The notes below the pieces were generated by a model. That model did not search any database and was not told where the DNA came from. It saw only the letters and a program-made list of their open reading frames with translations. Source: Paramyrothecium sp. XJ0827 (taxonomy: Eukaryota > Ascomycota > Sordariomycetes > Hypocreales > Stachybotryaceae). Taken from it: a DNA stretch of 64,000 nucleotides. The DNA lies in assembly GCA_020881915.1 (NCBI GenBank), contig JAJFPB010000008.1, forward strand, positions 1,240,001-1,304,000, given 5' to 3'. The position numbers and the translations under genes were made by a program. Each line of letters opens with the position of its first letter. Position 1 is the first letter of the stretch. This document shows positions 45,002 through 54,921 of the stretch, in pieces.

Positions 45002-46129
45002 CTCTCGAAACTCATTCCGCATAAGGGCCTCCATGCTATAACCGATAGCAAATCTTGAATTACAGATATGGTAATATAGTTATATGTGAATAGTATATCT
45101 AGGTAGATATACTTAGTAATAATACTAAATATCTCCGAGTTATATAACATTAATTATTTCTACGGAAAGCGGGATTACTTATAGCCTTAAATATCCAGAA
45201 TCGATACTGAACCGTTAGCAGTATGGAGGTTGTGGTAGTTGTCGACACTATCTGTCTCTGCACGCAAGGACGGTTGTGGTGGCGGAAGCTGTTTCTGTAT
45301 CGCCGACCATAAAGCATGGCAATAAAACATTGCCTCAAACGGAAAAGAATCGCCCTTGCCCATATTACCGGCTTGTCTATTATAATAGCCTTGGCTGGCA
45401 ACACTGATTCTTTGTGATATGAGGTCTCCTTGTGAGCTGCTATTAGCGTTGTGCGAAAGAAATTGGCCATTCGGGTAAATCTCTTGAACATCTACTTGAT
45501 TTGGTATGGACGGATCACCTCACCCGCCTTGCGCCCTGTGTATTCTTGTCAGGTTAGTAAATCGACCTCCGAAGAGTCTCAGCACCGAACACGGCTGGGT
45601 AAAATGATAAACTAACCTCCGAAGGCGGCTAGTACCGGGAAACCGGGCCCGGTTAGTCTCATGAACTCTGGAAAGTTGGTCGGCGACCCCTTAAGAGTAT
45701 CGCCGCCAAACAAGTGTGCCCCCCTTCTCCAAATATCACGAAATCGTGGTGATGGTGGTGCTGGTGGTGCTGGAGATGGCTTCCACGAACACAAAAAGTT
45801 CTCTGGTGCGGTGATCTGATGTGGAAGAGAACGGGGGCAGCAGAGAGCTTGTTTACATGGGCTCTACCGTGCCGCACGCCCAGTTTACTCTCCTCAAGCA
45901 CGGTGAATATGGCAGCAGTCGAAATGTCATTTTACGGCTGCGGTCTCTCAAATTACACTATAAGGTAATGGTGAGGTGAAGCTTGTCATCTGCATATAAG
46001 CCATTTGGGGCCGGAGTAGTGTGCCGCACCGAACCACCATCCCGCCCCTCTAGGGCCCGGGCCACGGACCGGCCAAGTGGGTCAAGTTGCCTACCGTATT
46101 CGTGCCGTGCATTGCCCTTGATTCTACTC

Positions 46130-46340
46130 TGATAGTTGAAGAATATTAAAGGTATCTTGGAAAAATCTTCAAAAACTAGAAGTAGTTTTTACTCATAATA
46201 GTATATATTTCCCAAGCCCTTTATGCCATTTTTATTCTTAATTTATTGATTAACAAAAAGTCTCCGAATTTAGAATATTTACTTCTCTAAATTCCTAGCT
46301 TTACACAGATTAAAAGCCTATCTGTCAATACCACATGTAC
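46130..46340. repeat. AT-rich island
   Basis: About 210 bases of strongly A/T-biased DNA rich in TA, between normal-composition flanks. Consistent with an old mutated repeat; no ends or frame recognised. Confidence 0.4.
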
Positions 46341-47084
46341 GCCAGGACAAAACAGCCACGTACAGCTTGGTAGTTGCATGTAATGCCATGTTCCAGGGTT
46401 CTGCATAGAAGCTTTGGTTTCCTTAGGAGTTCTTGGACTCTACCTTTGTGGCGTAAGATTTAGATGTGCTTGGCTACTTGCACGAATCTGTTGTAGCAAT
46501 AGTGCGTCATCCTGTGCTTGAGACGCCTTAGATCCATTACCTTCTCTTATATTCTGATTTTGTGAGTGTTGCTATACCGCATTATGCGAGGCCTTTGAGA
46601 ACAAAACCGTTCCATGGCATGCCAACCCTATTGCACCAGGCGTGGGGTTGTCGTGATGGATTAGGGTCCCCGCGGTTTTACTTGCACCCGTTCTCCTGTT
46701 TCCATGGCTCTTGGCGGCCCTGCAATGTGTCGATATGCTCATGAAGATAGTTCCTGGCACCAGGAGTTGCGCATCTTGGCAAATTTCTTCTGGGAGTTTC
46801 CATGACCTCGTCATCTCTGCCGGAGGTTTGTTCCGGCGACTCGCGATCTCTGCGACATGGACCATCGCGCCAGCATCGACATTGACGTCATCTCCAACAC
46901 TATTTATCTTAATAACCACAATAAACGGCGTTCGTTCAAGGTAACTCCCTCGTTGGTAGCGACTCTTCAGGCGGTTTTATTTTTGCGTTTGTTTCTTTCC
47001 ACTTTTTGATTATTTCCGATTCGGCCAATCTCCCCCAATCGCCATCCATTCCTTCCATCCCCCAACCCAGCCCAACCCCAAGCC

Positions 47085-48234
47085 ATGGCCCCGAGCGTGG
47101 ATCCGGCCATCCCCAAGGCCCTGGGTCTCGAGGCCGCCAGAACCCACATCGACTCGCACGGCGGCTCTGGATTCGCCTCTACCTTTAAGCTCAGCAGCAC
47201 CATCGACGGGAAGCCCGTCAACTACTTTGTGAAGACGGGCACCGGCAAGGCTGCCGAGGTCATGTTCCGAGGTGGGTACCCCCGGTGAAGCCCCGCCCAG
47301 GATCCTCCGATTGTTGACTTTCCCGATCGGATCTATAGGCGAGCATGCCTCCCTCAACGCCATCCGGGACGCCGTTCCGGATTTCTGTCCCAGGGCCTAC
47401 GCCCACGGGCCCATGTCCGCCTCCGGCAAGTTCTTCCTGGCCACTGACTTCCTCGACCTCGGTACCACGGCCAGCAAGGGATCCGGGCTGTCGTTCGCCG
47501 CCAAGCTGGCCAAGCTGCACATGACGCCGGCCCCGGTCCCCGAAGGCTTCGACCGCCCCATGTTCGGCTTTCCGGTGACCACATGCTGCGGCGACACCCC
47601 CCAGGACAACTCGTGGCGCGCGTCGTGGGCAGACTTCTACGCCGACAACCGGCTGCGCGCCATCCTCCGCGCCGCCGTCAAGAACAACGGCTCCGACGGC
47701 GAGCTTGCCAGCGCCGTGGAGAAGGTCGCCTCCCGTGTGGTCCCGCGGCTGGTAGGTGACGATCGGCTGGGCGGCAAGATCACGCCGGTCGTGTGCCACG
47801 GCGACCTGTGGAGCGGTAACCACTCGCGGGGCCGTATAGGCACCGGAGAGGGTAGCGAGGAAGTGGTGTTCGACCCTTCAGCTGTCTATGGCCACTCCGA
47901 GTACGATCTCGGCATCATGAAGATGTTTGGCGGTGCTGGTCGCAACTTTTGGGCCGAGTACGAGAAGTTGGTGCCAAAGGCTGAGCCCGTGGACGAGTGG
48001 GAGGATCGAGTGCTTCTTTACGAGTTGTGAGTCCACCTCCATTGTCTTTGCACCAGGACCTTGATTGCTCCTCGCATGATTGTGTTCTAGGAAAGGTAAG
48101 AATTCCCTCTAGATTAGCATGCTAACTGCGCACACAGATATCACCACCTCAACCACTTTGCCATTTTCGGAGGCGCCTACCGCGAGGGAGCAATGTCCAT
48201 CATGCGAAGGCTCATCTCAAAGTACGGCAACTGA
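47085..48234 (+). CDS. Fructosamine/ketosamine-3-kinase family protein
   Basis: Exons 47085..47271, 47339..48026 and 48138..48234 give 323 residues, typical of the family. The kinase-like fold shows a conserved Lys in VNYFVKTG, the catalytic HGDLWSGN and the metal-binding Asp in VFDPSAVYGHSEYDLG, and the family C terminus YHHLNHFAIFGGAYREGAM. These enzymes phosphorylate sugar-amine adducts on proteins or free amines, reversing glycation. The last intron (48027..48137, 111 bp) contains an internal TAG, five bases and a GTAAG, which would make a 5-base exon; using it shifts the frame away from the conserved end, so the single-intron model is preferred. Confidence 0.9.
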
Positions 48235-48454
48235 AGGCCAAATGATGACTGAATGACTTAATTTAATTTCCTCCCACTCTCTTCTATCCGTAGACGCTGC
48301 TGAAACGCGAAATGCAGACGCCGCAAGGCGTTTGTCCTGTATATATGAACGATAACTCCGGCTCTATGTAGGTATATACAATACAACGCTGTGTAATAAC
48401 TGCTCATGTCGCGGTAAATACGCTGAAAAGCATGTCGTGAGGTTAGCCGTCGCG

Positions 48455-49207
48455 CTACGCCGGGATGGCCTGGCGCTCCGGTTGTTGTTCCGTCTCTGGC
48501 TCTTCCGCCCTCTGCGCCGCCGGGAGTCGCGCGCTGGGGACATTGGGGAGCTGCTGCGCTTCGCCGGCCACCTCCGCCTCGAGCGCCGCCAGCTCGTCCT
48601 CCACGTCCTCTTCGTCCTGGTTGGATATCCTGCCACCCAGCATGTCGCTGATTTCCTGCAAAGCGAGTGTCAGCAAAACCACCACGCCCTGCTCTGCGCG
48701 TCCTTGTCGTGCTCACCTTCTGATACGCAATAGCGTCGGCCGATTCGCCCATCAGCTTCTCCACGTGCTCGATGCCGCCCATCTCGGCGTGGATCTCCTT
48801 GAGCGCTTTGGTGCCCTGCTGTAGCCCAAACACCACATCCTTTTGCATGAGCGCGAACTCGACGTTGGACGTCAGCTTCTCGAGCTGCTCCAGCTGCGCG
48901 TCCGCCTTGGCCAGCAGCGACTCTTGGTACTTCTTCCGGCGCAGCGCTAGCAGTGCCCGCTTCTTGTCGCCCTTGACGAGCATCTGCCTCGCAATCTCCG
49001 TCTCCTTGTCCGTCAGAACCGTAATCTTTCGCTGGTACTGGTGTAGTTTATCGCGCTGAATCTTCATGTCCAGGATCGCCCTTCGTGATATCGGTTAGTA
49101 TTGGCTGCTACGGGTGGTCACGCGCGCACCGGGGCGCAGAGGCGGGGGTTGGGAACAGCGCAGACGTACTTGTCCTGGGCAGTGATTTTACTCGAATTTC
49201 CGCCCAT
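48455..49207 (-). CDS. VPS20: Vps20/CHMP6, ESCRT-III subunit
   Basis: Exons 49207..49170, 49080..48717 and 48655..48455 give 200 residues. The N terminus MGGNSSKITAQDK has Gly2 for myristoylation, a Vps20 hallmark. Then comes the basic helical hairpin (MKIQRDKLHQYQRKI, KGDKKRALLALRRKKYQE) and an acidic C-terminal half with ALEAEVAGEAQQLP, a likely MIM2-type Vps4-binding segment. Vps20 sits on endosomal membranes, is activated by ESCRT-II (Vps25) and nucleates Snf7 filaments for multivesicular body formation. All joins are in frame; the first intron (89 bp) has an ACTAAC branch site. It is convergent with the kinase-like gene and divergent from RIX7. Confidence 0.94.
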
Positions 49208-49660
49208 CTTGAAAGCGTCCCAGCGTCCTGGGCGAAGGCGAGACTCTGATCTGACCGAAGTGCTTTTTGAGGCGTGGTTGCATCAAGTCCGTTCGGGAAA
49301 GGATGCCCATCGTCATCGTCTGGGCATGTGGCGCACTGCAGCAGCTTTATCGATAAGCCGAAACGCAGCATTGTGTCAGATAAGACGCTCCGCCCAATAC
49401 ATTTCTTTGATCGCAAGATTTCTCCAGGGTTTATCAAGATAACGAAAACCTGCCCAATATTAGACATCTATACCTTTAGGTACATCGGCCAACCCAATAA
49501 TTAGTCTTTCCAGAGGGTACTGGCAAGTACGTGGGGGCTGACTAAGACAAAAAGAGTAGACGACATATTTGCATTTTCATTTGCGCTGGCAGATAATTCT
49601 GCTGAGCCGTTGCAAAGCGAAGCAGCCTCTGGCAATCTCCCAAGGGCACAACCGCACAAC
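49208..49660. promoter_or_regulatory. Shared divergent upstream region of VPS20 and RIX7
   Basis: 453 bases between the two start codons must hold both promoters. No individual site identified. Confidence 0.45.
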
Positions 49661-51946
49661 ATGACCTTGGGCGCGCGGCCACCGCGCATTAACTTGCGTC
49701 AGGGCCTAGACCGGGATGTCTACCAGATTCTGAAGAAATTGGAAGACGCCAACGACGGCAAACCATTCAAGACCGTCACGGCGGTCTACGATGCAATCAA
49801 GCGATCGAATTCTAGCCTGAGCAGGCAGAAAAAGCGGCCCTTGGAGGATTCTATCGACCGAGTGCTACAGTTTCGAAAGGAGGAATTGGGCGAGTCGGAG
49901 GATTCGGAGGCAGAACTCGAAGAGATCGAGCTGAAAAGGCAGGAAGATGATCGGTTTCTTCTCAACAAGCAGATGACCAAGTTCTGGCAGGTCGAGTCTG
50001 CTGCTGTCCCGCCTCCGGCCCCGGCTCCGGTCCAAGACTCAGGTGAAGCGAGGCCAGGGAAGAAGCGACGCCTTAGGGAAGACGGTAACGACCGCGACAA
50101 CCGGGCCAATGGAGGTGATTCAACAGCTCCTGGAACTCCTGGCGCAAACGGTGCCGACGCGCCTGTCGAGAAGTCGGACAAGAGCGCTCAGAAAAAGTCG
50201 CTGCGGTCAAGCCGCTTCAAGGTGGAGCAGCTGGCTGAGCCTCAACCGCTGGGTGGTATGGACGACATTCGAGAGCTGCTGCTTGAAGAAACACGATACA
50301 TCCTGAAATGGCCGGAGCTATACAACGTGAATAACTGGCGCAAGGTTCCTGGGATCTTACTTTCTGGACCCGCCGGCATTGGCAAGAGATCCCTTGTTCG
50401 ATCGCTAGCGGCCGAACTAGAAGTGCCTTTGATATCTCTGGGTGGCTGCTTCGACGACCCAGAGCGCATGGACAAGAGTCTGACAGATGCCATCGACGAA
50501 GCGATGCGACTCGCCCCTAGCATTATCTTTGTCGAGCACCTCGACTGGTACATGGCAAAGCCTGGCGGTACCGGTGAACACAACCGTCGTGTTCTCACAC
50601 AATTCACTCGGCAGATGGAGCGCATCCAACAGGGTCAACCCAGTGATAAACATGTCCTCGCCATGGCGACAACGTCTCGGATTACCGACGTTGATCCATT
50701 TGCGCTCAAAACGGGTCTCTTTGAGCATACCATACAACTGCGGATACCGGACTTCAAGGACCGACAGGACATCCTCAAGCTGCTCACCAAAGACGCGGAT
50801 CTTGCGGAGGACGTCAAGTTTGATAAACTGGCCAAGATCACACACGGGTTCGTTGGCGCGGACGTGGTGAGGCTTGTGACAAGAGCACAACGGCTAGCTG
50901 CACGGCGGGCAGCGCAAACCATACAACTGCACCGTCCCACAGCTTCAGCTGACACACTCATGCTGGATGGAGGTGACGTTGAGATCACAGAGTCGGAGGC
51001 GTCCGCATTCCCTACAGCTTCTAGAAGTCTCATTCAGTCCGCGGACTTTGAACAGGCTATCAAAGACTTTACGCCATCTCTTCGAAAAGAGGGATTTACC
51101 GTGGTCCCAGACATATCCTGGGACCAAGTCGGTGCCATGGAAGCGGCGCGCAGACAACTGAAAATGTCCATCATTGGCCCCATCAAGGATCCTGAGCTGT
51201 ACAGGAAATTTGGTCTCACGCGTCCTGCTGGCGTTCTTCTTTGGGGCCCGCCTGGTTGCGGCAAAACGTTGGTGGCCCAGGCCGTCGCCAACGAGGCCCA
51301 AGCCAGCTTCATCCTCATCAACGGACCAGAGCTTCTCAACAAGTATGTTGGCGAGTCGGAGCGGGCCGTACGCGAGCTTTTCGAGCGCGCCCGCTCCTCA
51401 AAGCCTTGCATCATATTCTTTGATGAAATCGATTCCTTGGTACCCCATCGAGACGGCGCTTCGACCGACTCCGGTGCTCGAGTCGTCAACGCTCTACTCA
51501 CCGAACTTGACGGCGCACGCGATCGCTCTGGCATCTACGTAATCGGCACTACCAACCGTCCGGACATGATTGACGCCGCCATGCTGCGCCCGGGTCGTCT
51601 CAGCGTGCGCCTGTTTGTCGACCTCCCTACGGCTGACGAGCGAGTCGACATCCTCCGCGCCATCTACAAGACCAAACACGCCGACTCGGCCTCGTTAGCC
51701 GAAGAGCTGGAACATCTCGAGCGCGTGGCCCGCGACCCACGCTGCCGCGACTTCAGCGGCGCCGACCTTGGCGGTCTGCATGTCAAGGCGGCCGAGCGGG
51801 CGATGGACCGGTGGTTGCTGCAGGAGAAGACGACGCCCGGGATCGACGACGTGGACTGGGAGCATGCGCTCGCCAATACGCAGCGTAGCGTGCTGAATCC
51901 GGAAACTTACAGGAAGCTGGACTCCAAGCTCGGCAGGGCTGCATGA
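49661..51946 (+). CDS. RIX7: Rix7/NVL-type double AAA ATPase, first ATPase domain degenerate
   Basis: Single exon, 761 residues from the ATG at 49661; the frame runs upstream only to a TTG. The N-terminal region (LDRDVYQILKKLEDA, YDAIKRSNSSLSRQ, KRPLEDSIDRVL) matches the Rix7/NVL winged-helix-like domain, then a charged nuclear linker. D2 is intact: Walker A GPPGCGKT (~529), Walker B IIFFDEID (~584), sensor GTTNRP and arginine finger LRPGR (~640). D1 is not: its P-loop reads GPAGIGKRS (~235), Walker B reads IIFVEHLD (~288), and the arginine-finger segment reads LKTGLFEH (~348). Rix7 extracts factors such as Nsa1 from pre-60S particles in the nucleolus. An unrelated paralog is less likely given the N terminus. 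Confidence 0.88.
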   Translation: MTLGARPPRINLRQGLDRDVYQILKKLEDANDGKPFKTVTAVYDAIKRSNSSLSRQKKRPLEDSIDRVLQFRKEELGESEDSEAELEEIELKRQEDDRFLLNKQMTKFWQVESAAVPPPAPAPVQDSGEARPGKKRRLREDGNDRDNRANGGDSTAPGTPGANGADAPVEKSDKSAQKKSLRSSRFKVEQLAEPQPLGGMDDIRELLLEETRYILKWPELYNVNNWRKVPGILLSGPAGIGKRSLVRSLAAELEVPLISLGGCFDDPERMDKSLTDAIDEAMRLAPSIIFVEHLDWYMAKPGGTGEHNRRVLTQFTRQMERIQQGQPSDKHVLAMATTSRITDVDPFALKTGLFEHTIQLRIPDFKDRQDILKLLTKDADLAEDVKFDKLAKITHGFVGADVVRLVTRAQRLAARRAAQTIQLHRPTASADTLMLDGGDVEITESEASAFPTASRSLIQSADFEQAIKDFTPSLRKEGFTVVPDISWDQVGAMEAARRQLKMSIIGPIKDPELYRKFGLTRPAGVLLWGPPGCGKTLVAQAVANEAQASFILINGPELLNKYVGESERAVRELFERARSSKPCIIFFDEIDSLVPHRDGASTDSGARVVNALLTELDGARDRSGIYVIGTTNRPDMIDAAMLRPGRLSVRLFVDLPTADERVDILRAIYKTKHADSASLAEELEHLERVARDPRCRDFSGADLGGLHVKAAERAMDRWLLQEKTTPGIDDVDWEHALANTQRSVLNPETYRKLDSKLGRAA

Positions 51947-52519
51947 GTTACGTTTGATGTAACGTGATCATGCAGGATCATCTGCAAACAGCTCCAGGAC
52001 AAAATGCATTGAGATGTGTCGGATGCTAGATGTGGCTAGTGTATTGTACATTGCTGAGATGCTGAGCCGCGTTCAAGCTATAACATGATACCACTGGCAG
52101 GTTCAATTTGGAGTGGCATTTGTCTTATGCTTTTCATCACGAACGAGAGCCTCCTGAAGTTCGGCGACATGCCAACGGAGATGGACCGGGAATGGACCGG
52201 GAATAGCCCGATCGCAGTGGCGTTCTTTGTTGTAGATTATTTTCCCCTGGCTTAGAAAAAAAGTTTCTAACTAGCATATTGACGCGAGGTAGCATGTAAG
52301 TCATAGAACAGATAGTCACTTTCTAATGATGCATGACAAATGGACACGAGTCGTGAATTGATTGAAATCATGTCAAACCGGACATGGCGGGAAGAGGAGT
52401 TTGAATAAGTACAAGAACAGTGATGACGTCTCGACTTTTCTAAAGTAGTCTATAGTAGTACACAGTCGTCGCTTTCTCCGTCTATAGAGATACTATCGTT
52501 ACATGAGGGGCAGGATGAT
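51947..52519. other. Intergenic, convergent
   Basis: 3' flanks of RIX7 and cytochrome c. Holds a tandem duplication of an 11-base unit (gaatggaccgg) near 52180-52203. No gene recognised. Confidence 0.5.
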
Positions 52520-53297
52520 TTAAGCAGTGGAGTCCTTGAGGTAGCTGTCTTGATGTTAGCCGTCATGTTCAGGATTGCAACCAGCCCAGTTCTAGCCGGG
52601 GGAGGTGAGGGGAAACATACGCAATCAGGTCGTTCCTGTCCTTCTCCTTCTTGAGACCGCCGAAGGCCATCTTGGTGCCGGGGATGTACTTCTTGGGGTT
52701 CTCGAGGTAGGCGAAGAGGGTGTCGTTGTCCCAGGTGATGCCCTTCTGCTTGTTGGCGTCGGTGTAAGAGTATCCCTCGACGGAGCCGGTCTTGCGGCCG
52801 AAGAGGCCGTGCAGGGCAGGGCCGATCTTGTTGCCGCCGTCCTTCTCGACGGTGTGGCACTGGGCGCAACGGGTCTTGAAGAGGTTGGCACCCTTCTTAG
52901 CGTCTCCTGCGGTGCTGTTAGCAAACGGTTCTTCGGCACGACACGACAGTATTGCGGCGACGGCGATTCAGTGAGGACGCTGTTGGGAGTAGAGGCAGGC
53001 CATGGGGCGGCCAGTTGGGTTTGGATGTCGGCCATGCTCGCTGACGTTGACCAAGGCAGAGGTTGAAAATGGCGCAGGACCGTGCAAGATGACAAGGTCA
53101 CTCACGCCGCGATCTTGCGTCGCAAATCAAAACAACAGAGCACAGCGTCGTCCCAAACACCGCAACTCGCTGCGCCCGTGGCAAAACCCTCCTCCCAGCA
53201 CGTTGCGCGCCGTCAATGGCACCTCGCGCTCTTCCGGTTGCCATCGGGCCAAAGGAAAACGACCAAGGGACGTGAGGCAGAACTTACCACCAGCCAT
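52520..53297 (-). CDS. CYC1: Cytochrome c
   Basis: Exons 53297..53288, 52906..52621 and 52544..52520 give 106 residues. The first exon is just 10 bases (MAG plus one base) and the last 25 bases. The haem-binding motif CAQCH, the axial Met in [11 protein letters not shown] and the invariant [20 protein letters not shown] are all present. It shuttles electrons from complex III to complex IV in the mitochondrial intermembrane space. The first intron, 52907..53287, is 381 bp, far longer than its neighbours; the second is 76 bp. A CCAAT box lies 273 bases upstream of the start. Confidence 0.96.
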
Positions 53298-53933
53298 TTT
53301 GATTAGTTGTGATTAAAAGAGGAGTCTAAAAAGTCTCGTAGGTCGTGAAGTAAGAACCAAAGAATCCAACAAAGGAGTCTATGGACAAGTGTGATTGGGC
53401 TTTTGAAGGTTGGGATCGTAGAGTGAGTAGGGAGAGAAGGGGAAGAGTGAAAAAAAACCTGGGAGGCGCAAGAAACTTTTATGACACCATGGAGACTCTA
53501 GCCCGTTGACACCAGACGACTGGGTGCACCCACCGCCCCCTTTCAAGCCACAGGTGGCTGTCACCCGGACCAATCACAGCGCGCGAATTACAGAGACGCA
53601 TCACCACTCGGCCTGGCTGGCCAGGTTTTGCCCGGGAAGAATCGGATTAGCCTGGTGGGCCCATCTCCATCGCGGCGACAAGGGTGCGAGGTCAAAGCCT
53701 CGGCCGGGAAGATTGATATTCCTGGATTTGAGCCTTTCGTCCGGCGAAAGCTCGGCAAGGGGTTCGCCAGAAGCAGGTGGCTCGAAGAAAATATACGAAT
53801 CGGGCAAGTACCTTTCTGAGACGGGACTGTGAGGCCATCGCGGAAAAAAAAAGTTGGTGACCGTCCTTCCTGCAAACACACCAGCTCGGCGCCCGCAACA
53901 GCCCGGTGCACACCCGCCAACCACACCATCACG
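53298..53933. promoter_or_regulatory. Divergent upstream region of cytochrome c and a mitochondrial protein
   Basis: 636 bases between start codons. A CCAAT box at 53570-53574 (in accaatcaca) fits the HAP complex that commonly drives respiratory genes in fungi; assignment is inference. Confidence 0.4.
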
Positions 53934-54763
53934 ATGGCATCGAGGACCGTCATCCCGCGCTTCCTGCTGCCGCTCCAGGGCCCCCTCTGGCGCGGCGTCC
54001 GGATCCCGCCCTCGCACAATGTCTACGTCCGCTTCGCCTCGACCGGCTCCAAGGGCGGCGGCGGCGGCACCCCGGACAAGCCCATCGTCCTGGAGAAACC
54101 GCTCAAGTTCAACCCGCCGTCGCACGGGTCCCGGCTCAGGAAGAACGCCCTGCCCAAGCACTACGGCCCGCAGATGACCGCCGACGAGGTGCACGCCCAG
54201 AACCAGAAGCACTACCCGGGCCTGATGGCGCCGGAGGGCACCTGGCAGCATTGGTTCTGGCACAGCCGCATGCTTCACGTCTTCATCTCCTTGGTAAGCC
54301 CGAGTTCCCCTCTGAGAATTCGTATTCTCCTCACGAGACCCCATTCGATGCACAACTAACATCCCCACCACAGGGAACACTCTTCGTCATGGCCTCCTGG
54401 ACCTTCTTCATGAACTACACCTACAACTCCCCCTTCAAGGACCTCCTGCCCGAGTCCTCCGACCTCTGGAACAACCCGCTCTACTTCTTCGCCCAGTGGA
54501 AGAACGTCATCGTCATGCACGAGCGCGACAAGGCCGAAAAGGCCCGCGAGCACCGCCTCCGCAGCCTCGACGACGTCGCCAAGCGCAAGTACTATATGAA
54601 GATGCACGGCATCGAGCCCAAGGACCCCGTCGCCATGGTCTTTGGCAAGAGTGAGGGCCCGTCGGAGGAGCAGCTCGAGGCCGCCGCCATGGGCCGCGAG
54701 CCGCCCGTTCAGGCCGAGTCGGATAAGCCGGAGGCGAGGAAGAAGTGGTTCGGCATCTTCTGA
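53934..54763 (+). CDS. Conserved fungal mitochondrial membrane protein, function unknown
   Basis: Exons 53934..54293 and 54374..54763 give 249 residues (intron 80 bp, GTAAGC...CACAG). The N terminus MASRTVIPRFLLPLQGPLWR is basic and lacks acidic residues, ending in VRFAST, a classic mitochondrial presequence. One hydrophobic segment (MLHVFISLGTLFVMASWTFF) spans the splice join; the C-terminal half is charged and helical (HERDKAEKAREHRLRSLDDV). The block VLEKPLKFNPPSHGSRL appears conserved in related fungal proteins I know only as hypothetical. Sharing a promoter region with cytochrome c suggests co-expression with respiration, an inference. Confidence 0.8.
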
Positions 54764-54921
54764 TTGATGGTCGGGAGTGTACGCTTAAGGGGATCTTGAA
54801 GAAGGCTCTCAGCCAGCGAGTAATGGCTGATTCCATTGTACATTATGCATAATATCAACCCGCCTAGATATGGTTCAACGCCGTGTGACATCCAGATTCC
54901 TTTTTCATGCATGCGAGCCCT
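54764..54921. other. Short convergent gap
   Basis: 158 bases hold both 3' flanks of the mitochondrial protein gene and RRP42; nothing else seen. Confidence 0.5.

Larger units (their letters stand above)
43268..47084. other. Gene-poor 3.8 kb region with degraded sequence
   Basis: No intact gene recognised. The first 1.4 kb has normal composition. Bases 44730-45200 and 46130-46340 are AT-rich and TA-dense. The segment near 44762-45001 reads like old coding sequence broken by stops (see separate entry). The last ~140 bases before 47085 are the CCA/CT-rich leader of the kinase-like gene. Confidence 0.5.

Noticed and set aside
47260..47823. 187-residue minus-strand frame over the kinase-like gene
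   Set aside because: Antisense shadow; the plus strand holds the HGDLWSGN kinase motif and correct introns.
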